Shown: positions 6,901 through 15,426 of the stretch, piece after piece | Layout of the letters: each line of letters begins with the position of its first letter | Numbering within the stretch: the stretch's first letter is position 1 | Origin: Thermoanaerobaculum sp. | Lineage (GTDB): Bacteria > Acidobacteriota > Thermoanaerobaculia > Multivoradales > UBA5704 | NCBI GenBank assembly: GCA_021154885.1 | Contig: JAJKHS010000028.1 | Coordinates: forward strand, 1-64,000 | Reading direction: 5' to 3' | DNA: 64,000 nt | The notes under the pieces: model-generated | What the model was told of the DNA's origin: nothing | The model's input: only the letters and a program-made list of their open reading frames with translations | Database searches by the model: none | Position numbers and translations under genes: made by a program

Positions 6901-9397
6901 CGGCCGGCTCGGCCCGCAGGGTCACCGCCTGGCCGGCCTGGTGGGGTATTTCGTCAACCCGATCCCTTTGCGCGCCGGGCTGGCGGGAGACCCGACGGTG
7001 GGTGAGTGGCTGGAGCGGACCCGGCGCTCGACCCTCGCGGCGTTCGAGCACCAGGGCTTTCCCCTTGCCTCGCTGGTCGAGCGCCTCCATCCGCAGCGCG
7101 ATCCGAGCCGGCCTCCCCTCTTCCAGGCGCTGCTGAGCCTGCACCGGGCGCCCTCCCCGGATCTGCAGGCGCTCGCCGCCTTCGCGTTGGGTGTGGCCGG
7201 TGCTCGCCTCGACCTGGGCGGCCTCATCCTGGAGTCGGTCGCCTTGGAAAACCCCGGGGCACAGCTCGACGTCACGCTCACGGTGGCGGAGCTGGACGGC
7301 GGTCCGGCGGGGGATCTGGTCGCCGGCCTGCAGATCAACACCGACCTCTTCGATGGGGCGACCGCCGAGCGGATGCTCGGCCACCTCGCCGTGCTGTTGC
7401 GGGGCCTCGCCGCACCGGGGGCAGAGGCCGGAGCGCTCTCCGCCCTCCCGCTGCTCTCCGCGGCGGAGCGCGCGCAGCTCGAGCTCTGGAACGCCACGAC
7501 CACGGCGTACGGAGTGGATCGCCCGCTCCCTGCCTGGATCGAGGAGCAGGCGACGCTTGCGCCAGGGGCGGTGGCGGTGGTGGGGGAGGACGGGAGCCTG
7601 ACGTGGCGCGAGCTGCTGGACCGCTCCAGCCGTCTCGCCCGGTGGCTCCGGAAGGTAGGGGTGAGGCCGCGGTCTCTGGTCGGCATTGCCGCCGAGCGCT
7701 CGCCAGAAATGGTCGTCGGCCTGCTGGCGATCCTCCAGGCCGGGGCGGCCTACGTGCCGCTCGATCCCTCCTATCCACGGGAACGGCTGGAGTGGATGCT
7801 GGCGGACTCGGGGGTCCGCGTGCTCCTGACCCAGGAGCGCTTGCGATCCGTCCTGCCGGAGAGCGGAGCGCGGGTGGTCCTGTTGGACAGGGAACCGGGC
7901 AGGGAGCTCCCGGGAGATGCGGAGGGCCCCGAGCTCGATCCGGGGATCGAGCCGGACGATCTCGCCTATGTGATCTACACCTCTGGCTCGACCGGACGTC
8001 CCAAAGGCGCGATGAACACGCACCGCGGGATCGTCAACCGCCTCCTCTGGATGCAGCAGGCTTTCGGCCTGACGCCGGAGGACCGGGTGCTGCACAAGAC
8101 CCCGTTCAGCTTCGACGTCTCGGTCTGGGAGCTGTTCTGGCCCTTGATGACCGGAGCGTGCCTGGTGCTCGCCCGGCCGACCGGCCACCAGGACCCGGCC
8201 TACCTCGGCCGGCGGATCGCCGAGCAGCGGGTGACGACGCTGCACTTCGTCCCCCCCATGCTTGACGTCTTCCTTGACGAGCTGACCGAGCCGGAGCTCG
8301 CCGCCTGCTCCTCGCTGCGCCGGGTGATCGTGAGCGGCGAGGCGCTGGGCGCCGGACTGGCGGTGCGGTTCCGCGAGCGTCTCGGTCGCCGCGGCGTGGA
8401 GCTCCACAACCTCTACGGTCCTACCGAGGCGGCGGTGGACGTAACCTGGCAGCGGTGCGATGGGGAGACCGGCGAGCGTCCGGTGCCCATCGGCCGGCCG
8501 ATTGCCAACACTCGCATCCACCTGCTCGACCGTGCCTTCCGCGAGGTGCCGGTGGGGGTGGCCGGAGAGCTGTGCATCGGTGGCGTCCAGCTCGCGCGCG
8601 GCTATCTGGGGCGGCCGGAGCGGACCGCCGAACGGTTCGTCCCCGATCCGCTGGCCGGGCCGGGCGACCGCCTGTACCGTACGGGAGACTTGGCGCGGCG
8701 CCTGCCGGACGGCGCGGTCGAGTTCCTCGGCCGGCTCGATCACCAGGTGAAGGTGCGCGGCTTTCGCCTCGAGCTGGGGGAGGTAGAGGCGGCGCTCGCC
8801 GCGCGCCCGGAAGTGCGCGAGGCGGTGGCTGCGGTGCGGGGCACCGGTCCGGCGGCGCGCCTGGTCGCCTGGGTGGTGCCTGCGACGGGCGAGGCGGCCG
8901 TGCCGTCCGCCCTGCGCGAAGCTCTACGCCAGCGCCTCCCCGAGCCCATGGTGCCGTCGGCCGTGGTGGTGCTGCCGGCCCTGCCCTTAACGCCGAATGG
9001 CAAGGTCGACCGCCGTGCCCTGCCGGAGCCGGAAGGCTCGCGGGAGGGTTCCCTGGCCCCCTTCGTGGCACCGCGGACTCCGGGTGAGGAGGCGCTCGCC
9101 GCGCTCTGGCGCGAGCTCCTGGGCGTCGAGCGGATCGGCGTCCACGATCACTTTTTCGACCTCGGGGGGCACTCCCTGCTCGCCACGCAGTTGCTCTCAC
9201 GGGTGCGCGAGGCCTTCGGGGTCGAGTTACCGCTCGCCGCCCTCTTCGAGTCGCGCCCGACGGTCGAGAACCTGGCGCGTGCCGTCTTCCAGCATCAGGT
9301 CGAGGCGGCGGAGGATGCCGAGATCGCGGCGGCGTTCCTCGACCTGGAGGGGATGTCGGACGAGGAGGTCCGGGCCCTGCTCGCGAGCGAAGGCTGA
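3923..9397 (+). CDS. lipopeptide NRPS 1: FAAL-ACP-C-A(Ser)-PCP
   Basis: 1824 residues. The only sensible start is ATG 3923, behind AGGGGAGG at 3903-3910. Domains: fatty acyl-AMP ligase (about 20-580; YTSGSTAAPKG near 190, PLFHDMGLIG, Y-x-CYGLAEATL), ACP (phosphopantetheine Ser655 in LGLDSL), condensation domain (about 718-1150; HHIAAD near 850), adenylation domain (about 1190-1700) and PCP (Ser1751 in LGGHSL). The specificity residues I read at the ten Stachelhaus positions are DVWHISLVDK, close to serine codes. The FAAL activates a free fatty acid as acyl-AMP and loads the ACP; the C domain then acylates Ser, so this is the initiation protein of a lipopeptide. The next gene starts 4 bases after the stop, implying one operon. 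Confidence 0.93.
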   Translation: MLRITKDQGFLPPVLSRGESRSILEILHQRAEEGGDRLAYAFLADGEIEARLDWVGLDARARALAVTLRDLGLSGQRGEDGERVLLLFPPGLAFVTAFFGCLYAGAVAVPALPPRPRRTDPRLSAILRDARPRLILTSADLLPALAALEAGIPELAAVPRLAEESVGSDLAGLWAEPAIDPDRLAFLQYTSGSTAAPKGVMVRHGNLLHNEELIRRAFGQSAESVIVGWLPLFHDMGLIGNVLQPLFVGASCYLLSPLAFLQRPLRWLEAIDRFRATTSGGPDFAYDLCVRKIGPAERERLDLSCWRAAFNGAEPVRASTLARFAAAFAPCGFRAEAFYPCYGLAEATLLVSGGGTAAAPLVRDLDAADLEAGRIAGPAEPAARRRVLVGCGRPLQEVLIVDPEARSPCAEDRVGEVWVRSASVAAGYWQRTEESAETFGAFLASGEGPYLRTGDLGFLCGGELFLAGRSKDLIVLRGRNYYPQDLELTAEQSHPDLRPGAGAAFAIEEGGAERLVLVHELARHPRAESEEIAHAVRRAVAEEHGVAVSDLVLIRPESLPRTSSGKVRRGACREAYLGGALTIVGRGALRGAPDAERDAWAAAAVIDRTALLGVGPEDRLPALEMFLRGCAAEVLRRAPQEIRPEVPLTALGLDSLAAAALKAEVEAALGLMVPLADLLGGAGTAALAARLAPALDMVPELQPADGLPPLVAAPEGGDVPLSPGQKALWFLYRLAPVGAAYNLAGAARIAGGADEGALRRAFQALAERHDMLRATFAAGPAGPAQRTAAITAITAKAAGFFAEDASSWSAGELHRRLHEEAFRPFDLEHGPPFRAALFTRPGESFLVLAIHHIAADFASLALLVQELGVLYDRGAGVAAEAGLPPLELRFTDFARWQERAVATPWGELLWAYWRERLAGLPMLDLSTDRPRPVAQTWRGATRRARLGGDLLDSLRALAGRRGETLFMTLLAGFQALLARWSGQDDFAVGVPTSGRLGPQGHRLAGLVGYFVNPIPLRAGLAGDPTVGEWLERTRRSTLAAFEHQGFPLASLVERLHPQRDPSRPPLFQALLSLHRAPSPDLQALAAFALGVAGARLDLGGLILESVALENPGAQLDVTLTVAELDGGPAGDLVAGLQINTDLFDGATAERMLGHLAVLLRGLAAPGAEAGALSALPLLSAAERAQLELWNATTTAYGVDRPLPAWIEEQATLAPGAVAVVGEDGSLTWRELLDRSSRLARWLRKVGVRPRSLVGIAAERSPEMVVGLLAILQAGAAYVPLDPSYPRERLEWMLADSGVRVLLTQERLRSVLPESGARVVLLDREPGRELPGDAEGPELDPGIEPDDLAYVIYTSGSTGRPKGAMNTHRGIVNRLLWMQQAFGLTPEDRVLHKTPFSFDVSVWELFWPLMTGACLVLARPTGHQDPAYLGRRIAEQRVTTLHFVPPMLDVFLDELTEPELAACSSLRRVIVSGEALGAGLAVRFRERLGRRGVELHNLYGPTEAAVDVTWQRCDGETGERPVPIGRPIANTRIHLLDRAFREVPVGVAGELCIGGVQLARGYLGRPERTAERFVPDPLAGPGDRLYRTGDLARRLPDGAVEFLGRLDHQVKVRGFRLELGEVEAALAARPEVREAVAAVRGTGPAARLVAWVVPATGEAAVPSALREALRQRLPEPMVPSAVVVLPALPLTPNGKVDRRALPEPEGSREGSLAPFVAPRTPGEEALAALWRELLGVERIGVHDHFFDLGGHSLLATQLLSRVREAFGVELPLAALFESRPTVENLARAVFQHQVEAAEDAEIAAAFLDLEGMSDEEVRALLASEG

Positions 9398-9401
9398 CGT
9401 C

Positions 9402-12400
9402 ATGCGGATCCTCCTTCTCCAGAGCTCCGCCTATGTACCATCGCTGGGGGGCGCCAACAAGGCCAACCGCCTGCTCTTGGAACAGCTCGCGGCCCGCGGG
9501 CACGAGTGCCGGGTGATCGGCACGGCGGGGGGGGACCGGGTGACCCCGCTCGACACCTGCCTCACGGATCTGGCCGCGGCGGGAGTGCGCGGCGTCGCGC
9601 CCGCGCGCCCCGGCGTCGTGGCGTTCCGGCACGCCGGGGTCGCCGTGGAGGCGGTGCTCGACGGGGCAGAGCTGCGCGTCCGGGCGGCGGAGCGGCTGCG
9701 GGAGCTCGCCCCGGACCGCGTCCTGGTGTCGTCCGAAGACCCCGCCCAGGTGCTCCTCGAGGAGGCGGTCGCGGCCTCGCCGTACACCGTCTATCTCGCG
9801 CACACGACGCTCCACCTGCCCTTCGGTCCGGATGGCTTCCTGGAGAGCCCCGGGCGGACCGCGCTGTTGCGCCGCACGGCCGGCATCGTCGCGGTGAGCA
9901 GCTACGTCCGCGAGTACTTCCGGCGCTGGGCCGGCCTGGAGGCGACCCTGCTGCGCTTTCCGGTCTACGGCAACGGTCCGTTCCCGGACCTGGGGGACTG
10001 CGAAAGGGGCTTCGTCACCCTGATCAACCCCTGCGCGGTCAAGGGGATCTCGATCTTCCTCGAGCTCGCGCGCCGCCTGCCGGAGGTGGCGTTCGCCGCC
10101 GTCCCGACCTGGGGGACGACGACGGAGGACCGGCGAGCTCTCGCGGCGCTGCCCAACGTCCGTCTGCTGCCCCCGGCCGCGGCGATCGACGAGATCTTCG
10201 CAGAGACCCGGGTTCTCCTCGCTCCCTCGCTCTGGGGGGAGGCGTTCGGGCAGGTCGCGATCGAGGCCATGCTGCGCGGCATCCCGGTGCTGGCGAGCGA
10301 CGCCGGCGGCCTGCCCGAGGCGAAGCTGGGGGTCGACTATGTGCTGCCGGTCCGCCCGATCGAGCGCTACGAGGAGCGCTTCGACGAACGGAAGATTCCG
10401 GTGCCGGTCATCCCCGCGCAGGATCTCGCTCCCTGGGAGGAGGCGCTCCGCCGGGTGCTCGGGGACGGTGAGCTCCACGGGCGGCTCGCCCGCGATTCGC
10501 GGCGGGCGGCGCTTGCTTTCGTCTCCGGCCTCGGGGCCGGCCCCTTCGAGGAGTATCTCGAGAGCCTGCCGGCGCGGACCGCCGCCGGCTCCCGGGGCCT
10601 CTCCCCCAAGGCACCGGCTACCGGCGCGCAGCCGTCGCCCCAGGCGGACGTGCGCCGCAAGCTGGCCGGGCTCTCCGCCGAGAAGCTCGAGTTCCTGGCG
10701 CGCCGGCTCCAGAGCCGGAAGCAGGACGGGCCGCCGGTACAGGAGGCGATCCCGCGCCTCCCGCGGCCCGGCGGCGGCGGTTCGTTCCTGCTCTCCTTCA
10801 CCCAGCTCCGCATGTGGTTCCTGCACCAGTTGGAGCCGGAGAGCCCGTTCTACAACGAATCGTTCGGGGTCCGCCTCTCTGGGGCATTGCGTCCGGCGGT
10901 GCTCGCGGCGAGCCTCGGCGAGATCATCGGGCGCCACGAGACCCTGCGCACCTGCTTTGCGGCCGACGACGGAGAGCCGGCCCAGGTCGTCTCGCCGGCC
11001 GGGGAGAGCGGTTTTTCCGGCCTGCCGGTGCTCGACCTCCGCGCCCTGCCCGCGCCGCGGCGCGGCTGCGAAGCGGAGCGGCTCGCGGCCGCGGAGAGGC
11101 GGCGCCCCTTCGACCTCACCCGGGGCCCCTTGCTGCGCATCGCCCTGGTACGCCTCGCCGGCGAGGAGCACCACCTGCTGATCTCCGTGCATCACATCAC
11201 GGCCGACATGTGGGCGATCGGGGTCATGATCGGCGAGCTGTCGGCCCTCTATGCCGCGTTCGGCGAGGGGCGCCCCTCGCCGCTACCTGCGCTGGCGGTC
11301 CAGTACGCCGACTACGCGGTCTGGCAGCGGCAGTGGCTCGCGGGGGAGAGGCGCGACGAGCTCCTCACCTGGTGGCGCGAGCGGCTCGCCGGCCTGGCGC
11401 CGGTGCTTGAGCTGCCCGGAGACCGCCCGCGGCCGGCGGTCCAGAGCTTCCGGGGGGGGAGCCTTCCCGTCGCCCTGCCGCGGTCCCTGGTCGAAGCGCT
11501 CCAGGAGCTCGCCCGCCGCGGCGAGGCCACCCTGTTCATGGTGCTACTGGCCGGGTTCCAGGCCTTCCTGCACCGCACGACCGGGCAGGACGACCTCGCG
11601 GTGGGCTCGCCGATCGCCAACCGCGGCCGGCGCGAGGTCGAGGGGCTGATCGGCTGTTTCATCAACACCCTGGTCCTGCGCGGCGATCTCTCGGGGCGGC
11701 CGACGGTCCGCGAGCTGCTGGCGCGGGCGCGCACCGTGGCGCTCGGCGCCTACGCCCACCAGGATCTCCCCTTCGAGATGCTGGTCGATCACCTGCAGCC
11801 CGAGCGCAGCCTGCGCCACGGCCCGCTCTTCCAGGTCATGCTCCTGCTGCAGAACACGCCGGGGAGTCGGCTCGCCCTGCCGGGGCTGGACGCCGAGCCC
11901 CTCCCGCTGCCCGAAGGGGTGGCCAAGCTGGACCTCCTCCTCCCCCTGGCCCAAATGGCGGACGGCTCGCTCCAGGGCTCCTTCGACTACAGCCGCGACC
12001 TGTTCGATCCCCCGACCGCCGCGCGCCTCCTCGGCGAGCTTGGGCGCCTCCTCGCGGGGATGGCGGCCGACCCCGACCGGCGGATCGACGAGCTCCCCCT
12101 CCTCTCCGCGGCCGAGCGCCGGCAGTTGCTCGACTGGAACGCCGGGGTGCCGGAAGCGGTGCCGGAGCGGACGCTCACGGCGCTCTTCGAGGCGCAGGTG
12201 GCGCGGGCTCCAGAGGCGCCGGCGCTCCGGCTGGCCGGGGAGAGCTGGAGCTACGGTGACCTCAACCGACGGGCCAACCGGCTGGCGCGCCATCTGCGGC
12301 GGCGGGGAGTGGGGCCGGAGGTGCGGGTGGGGGTGCTGCTCGAACGGTCGCTCGCGATGGTTTCGAGCCTCTTGGCGATCCTCAAGGCGGGCGGGGCCTA

Positions 12401-15400
12401 TGTGCCGCTCGACCCCGCGGCCCCCGCGAAGCGGCTGGCGTTCCTCTGCCGTGACTCCGGCATCGCGGTGCTGATCACGGCCGGCCGGGGAGAGCTGCCT
12501 CCCCTCCCCGGACCGGAGAGCCTGGCCGTCGTCGACTTAGGGGCGCTCGCGGAGGAGCTGGCCGGGGAGGACGACCGGGACCTCGTGCTGTCGGCGGCTC
12601 CCGACAATCTCTGCTACGTGATCTACACCTCGGGCTCGACGGGCCTGCCGAAGGGGGTGCTGGTGCGCCACGGCAGCGTGGCGCGCCTGCTCTCGTCGAC
12701 CGAGCGCTGGTTCGGCTTCGGCCCGGACGACGTGTGGACCCTGTTCCACTCCTACACCTTCGACTTCTCGGTCTGGGAGCTGTGGGGTGCGCTGGCCTAC
12801 GGCGGACGTCTGGTGGTGGTGCCGTACTGGGTGAGCCGTTCGCCAACGGCCTTCTGGCACCTGTTGCTGGAGGAGGGGGTGACGGTGCTCAACCAGACGC
12901 CTTCGGCCTTCCGGCAGTTGATCGAGGAGGATGGGGAGGCGGGGCCGGCGGAGCGCGAGCGGCTGGCCCTGCGGCTGGTCATCTTCGGCGGCGAGGCCCT
13001 CGATCTCGGCAGCCTGCAGCCCTGGTACGAGCGTCACGCCGCCGCTCTTCCGCGGCTGGTGAACATGTACGGCATCACCGAGACCACCGTGCACGTCAGC
13101 TACCGTCCCCTATCGCCGGTATTGCCGGCCGACCTCGCGGCGTCTCAGCGCAGCCCGATCGGCGAGGCGCTGCCGGACCTCGGGCTCCGCCTGCTCGGTC
13201 CCGGCCTGGAGCTGGTGCCCCTGGGGGTGGCAGGGGAGATCTCTGTCGGCGGGGCCGGCCTGGCACGGGGCTATCAGGGCCGCCCGGAGCTGACCGCGGA
13301 GCGCTTCGTGCCCGATCCTTACGGCGCTCCCGGGGAGCGCCTCTACCGTTCGGGCGACCTCGCGCGCTACCGCGCGAACGGGGAGCTGGACTACCTCGGG
13401 CGGCGGGACCACCAGGTCAAGATCCGCGGCTTCCGCATCGAGCTGGGGGAGATCGAGGCGGCTCTTTCGGCGCACCCAGAGGTGCGAGAGGCGGTCGTTA
13501 GCGCGCGGGAGGAGCCGGCCGGAGAGCGCCGCCTGGTGGCCTACGCGGTGGCCCGTCCTCTCCCGGGCGCGGCGGCACCCGACGGGCGCCAGCTCCGCGC
13601 CTACCTCAAGGAACGGCTGCCGGAGCACATGGTCCCCGCGGTCTTCGTGCTGCTGCCGTCCCTGCCGTTGACGCCCAACGGCAAGGTCGACCGCGGCGCC
13701 CTGTCGGCGCCCCATCCCGGGCGGCCCGAGCTCTCCGGTGGAGGCGCCGCGCCGCGCACGCCGGTCGAGGAGAAGCTCGCGGGGATCTGGATGGAGGTGC
13801 TGCGCGTCGAGCGGGTCTCCGTAGACGACAACTTCTTCGACCTGGGGGGCGATTCGATCCTCAGCATCCAGCTCGTGTCGCGGGCCCGCCGGGCCGGCAT
13901 CTTCTTCGCGCCGCGCGAGGTCTTCCTTCACCAGACGATCGCCGAGCTCGCCGCCGTGGCGAGGCTGGGGGAGGGGGCGGAGGCCGACCAGGGCCTGGTG
14001 ACCGGCCCCCTACCGCTCACTCCGATCCAGCACTGGCTGCTCGCGGCGGAGCCGCTCGACCTCCACCACTTCAACCAGTCCGTCCTCCTTGCCTCCCGCG
14101 AGCCCCTCCACCGGGCGGCGCTCGCCCTCGCGGTGGACCGGCTGCTCGCCCATCACGATGCCCTGCGCCTCCGCCTCGAATGGGGCAAGGCCGGCTGGCG
14201 GCAGCATTTCGCCGGTCTCGACGGGCCGCGCCCGTTCGCCTGGTTGGACCTGTCGGCCCTGCCGCAGCCGGCGGCGGCGGCCGTCGAGGAGGCGGCCGCC
14301 GCGACCCAGGCGAGCTTCGACCTCGCCCGCGGGCCGCTCGTCCGCTTCGTCGCTTTCGGCCTCGGGGAGGGGCGGCCCGGGCGGCTCCTCATCGCCGCTC
14401 ACCACTGGGCCGTCGACGGCGTCTCCTGGCGCATCCTCCTGGAAGACCTCGTGAGCGCCTACGGCCAGGCGGCGCGGGGCGAGGCGATCGCGCTGCCGGC
14501 GAAGAGCACCTCCTACCGCGACTGGGCGCTGCGGCTGGAGGCGGCCGCCGAAACGATGGATCTCGCGGGTGAGCTCGCCCACTGGCAGCAGGTGGCGTGG
14601 GCCGGGGAGCTGCCGCGGCTGGCGCCGGCGGAGCGCCGGGCTGCCGACACGGTGGCCGGCGCGCGCTCCCTCTCGCTCGCTCTTGCGGCGGAGGACACCG
14701 AGGCCCTGCTGCGGGAGGTGCCCGAGGCCTACCGCACCCGGATCGACGAGGTGCTGCTCGCCGCCCTGGCCCGGGCTTTCGTGCTGCGGCGGGGCGTCCA
14801 GGGCCTCCTCGTCGACATCGAGGGACACGGCCGGGACGAGATGGGGGCCGGGCTTGACCTCTCGCGCACCGTGGGCTGGTTCACCGCCATCTATCCGGTC
14901 CTGCTGCGGATCGACGATCCGGCCGATCCGGCGGCGTGCGTCCGGGCGGTCAAGGAGAGCCTGCGCCGCATCCCGGGCCACGGGATCGGCTACGGGCTGC
15001 TCCGCTACCTGCGGGCGGACCGCGCGGCCGCGGAGGTGCGCGCCCTGCCGCGGGCCGAGATCGTCTTCAACTACCTGGGCCAGCTCGACCAAGCCCTGCC
15101 GGAGGGCGCCCCCTTCGCCTCCGCCCGTGAGGCGCGGGGGCCCGAGCAGAGCCCGCGGGGCCGCCGTCCCTACCTCCTGGAGGTCAGCGGCAGCATCGCG
15201 GGCGGCGTGTTTGAGACCACCTGGACCTACGGCGCGCAGCTCCTGGCGAGGGAGGAGGTCGTGGGGCTGGCCACGGCTTTTCTCGGCTCCCTGAAGGACA
15301 TCATCCGCCATAGCCGCTCGCGGCAGGCCATCGCCTACACCCCCGCGGACTTCCCGGAAGTGACGCTGACGGAAGAGCAGTTGGCCCTCGCCCTGGGCGA

Positions 15401-15416
15401 GATCGAAGTAGATTGA
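9402..15416 (+). CDS. glycosyltransferase-NRPS fusion: GT-C-A(Thr)-PCP-E
   Basis: 2004 residues from ATG 9402. Residues 1 to about 390 are a GT-B glycosyltransferase (GT4-like): N-terminal Rossmann strand MRILLLQSSAY, a GGANKANRLL loop, NPCAVKG in the nucleotide-sugar half, and the E-x7-E signature in GEAFGQVAIEAM followed by GIPVLASDAGGLPE. A linker leads to a C domain (about 460-900; HHITAD near 595), an A domain (about 923-1440) with code DFWNIGMVHK, the usual threonine code, a PCP with LGGDSI (Ser1485) and an epimerisation domain (about 1530-1990; HHWAVDG near 1667, RTVGWFTAIYP, EIVFNYLGQ). It should add Thr and epimerise it (D-allo-Thr from L-Thr). The GT could glycosylate the Ser/Thr side chain or the acyl chain; its acceptor is unknown. 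I do not recall a characterised NRPS with this N-terminal fusion. Confidence 0.93.
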   Translation: MRILLLQSSAYVPSLGGANKANRLLLEQLAARGHECRVIGTAGGDRVTPLDTCLTDLAAAGVRGVAPARPGVVAFRHAGVAVEAVLDGAELRVRAAERLRELAPDRVLVSSEDPAQVLLEEAVAASPYTVYLAHTTLHLPFGPDGFLESPGRTALLRRTAGIVAVSSYVREYFRRWAGLEATLLRFPVYGNGPFPDLGDCERGFVTLINPCAVKGISIFLELARRLPEVAFAAVPTWGTTTEDRRALAALPNVRLLPPAAAIDEIFAETRVLLAPSLWGEAFGQVAIEAMLRGIPVLASDAGGLPEAKLGVDYVLPVRPIERYEERFDERKIPVPVIPAQDLAPWEEALRRVLGDGELHGRLARDSRRAALAFVSGLGAGPFEEYLESLPARTAAGSRGLSPKAPATGAQPSPQADVRRKLAGLSAEKLEFLARRLQSRKQDGPPVQEAIPRLPRPGGGGSFLLSFTQLRMWFLHQLEPESPFYNESFGVRLSGALRPAVLAASLGEIIGRHETLRTCFAADDGEPAQVVSPAGESGFSGLPVLDLRALPAPRRGCEAERLAAAERRRPFDLTRGPLLRIALVRLAGEEHHLLISVHHITADMWAIGVMIGELSALYAAFGEGRPSPLPALAVQYADYAVWQRQWLAGERRDELLTWWRERLAGLAPVLELPGDRPRPAVQSFRGGSLPVALPRSLVEALQELARRGEATLFMVLLAGFQAFLHRTTGQDDLAVGSPIANRGRREVEGLIGCFINTLVLRGDLSGRPTVRELLARARTVALGAYAHQDLPFEMLVDHLQPERSLRHGPLFQVMLLLQNTPGSRLALPGLDAEPLPLPEGVAKLDLLLPLAQMADGSLQGSFDYSRDLFDPPTAARLLGELGRLLAGMAADPDRRIDELPLLSAAERRQLLDWNAGVPEAVPERTLTALFEAQVARAPEAPALRLAGESWSYGDLNRRANRLARHLRRRGVGPEVRVGVLLERSLAMVSSLLAILKAGGAYVPLDPAAPAKRLAFLCRDSGIAVLITAGRGELPPLPGPESLAVVDLGALAEELAGEDDRDLVLSAAPDNLCYVIYTSGSTGLPKGVLVRHGSVARLLSSTERWFGFGPDDVWTLFHSYTFDFSVWELWGALAYGGRLVVVPYWVSRSPTAFWHLLLEEGVTVLNQTPSAFRQLIEEDGEAGPAERERLALRLVIFGGEALDLGSLQPWYERHAAALPRLVNMYGITETTVHVSYRPLSPVLPADLAASQRSPIGEALPDLGLRLLGPGLELVPLGVAGEISVGGAGLARGYQGRPELTAERFVPDPYGAPGERLYRSGDLARYRANGELDYLGRRDHQVKIRGFRIELGEIEAALSAHPEVREAVVSAREEPAGERRLVAYAVARPLPGAAAPDGRQLRAYLKERLPEHMVPAVFVLLPSLPLTPNGKVDRGALSAPHPGRPELSGGGAAPRTPVEEKLAGIWMEVLRVERVSVDDNFFDLGGDSILSIQLVSRARRAGIFFAPREVFLHQTIAELAAVARLGEGAEADQGLVTGPLPLTPIQHWLLAAEPLDLHHFNQSVLLASREPLHRAALALAVDRLLAHHDALRLRLEWGKAGWRQHFAGLDGPRPFAWLDLSALPQPAAAAVEEAAAATQASFDLARGPLVRFVAFGLGEGRPGRLLIAAHHWAVDGVSWRILLEDLVSAYGQAARGEAIALPAKSTSYRDWALRLEAAAETMDLAGELAHWQQVAWAGELPRLAPAERRAADTVAGARSLSLALAAEDTEALLREVPEAYRTRIDEVLLAALARAFVLRRGVQGLLVDIEGHGRDEMGAGLDLSRTVGWFTAIYPVLLRIDDPADPAACVRAVKESLRRIPGHGIGYGLLRYLRADRAAAEVRALPRAEIVFNYLGQLDQALPEGAPFASAREARGPEQSPRGRRPYLLEVSGSIAGGVFETTWTYGAQLLAREEVVGLATAFLGSLKDIIRHSRSRQAIAYTPADFPEVTLTEEQLALALGEIEVD

Positions 15417-15426
15417 GAGTGCTGCG

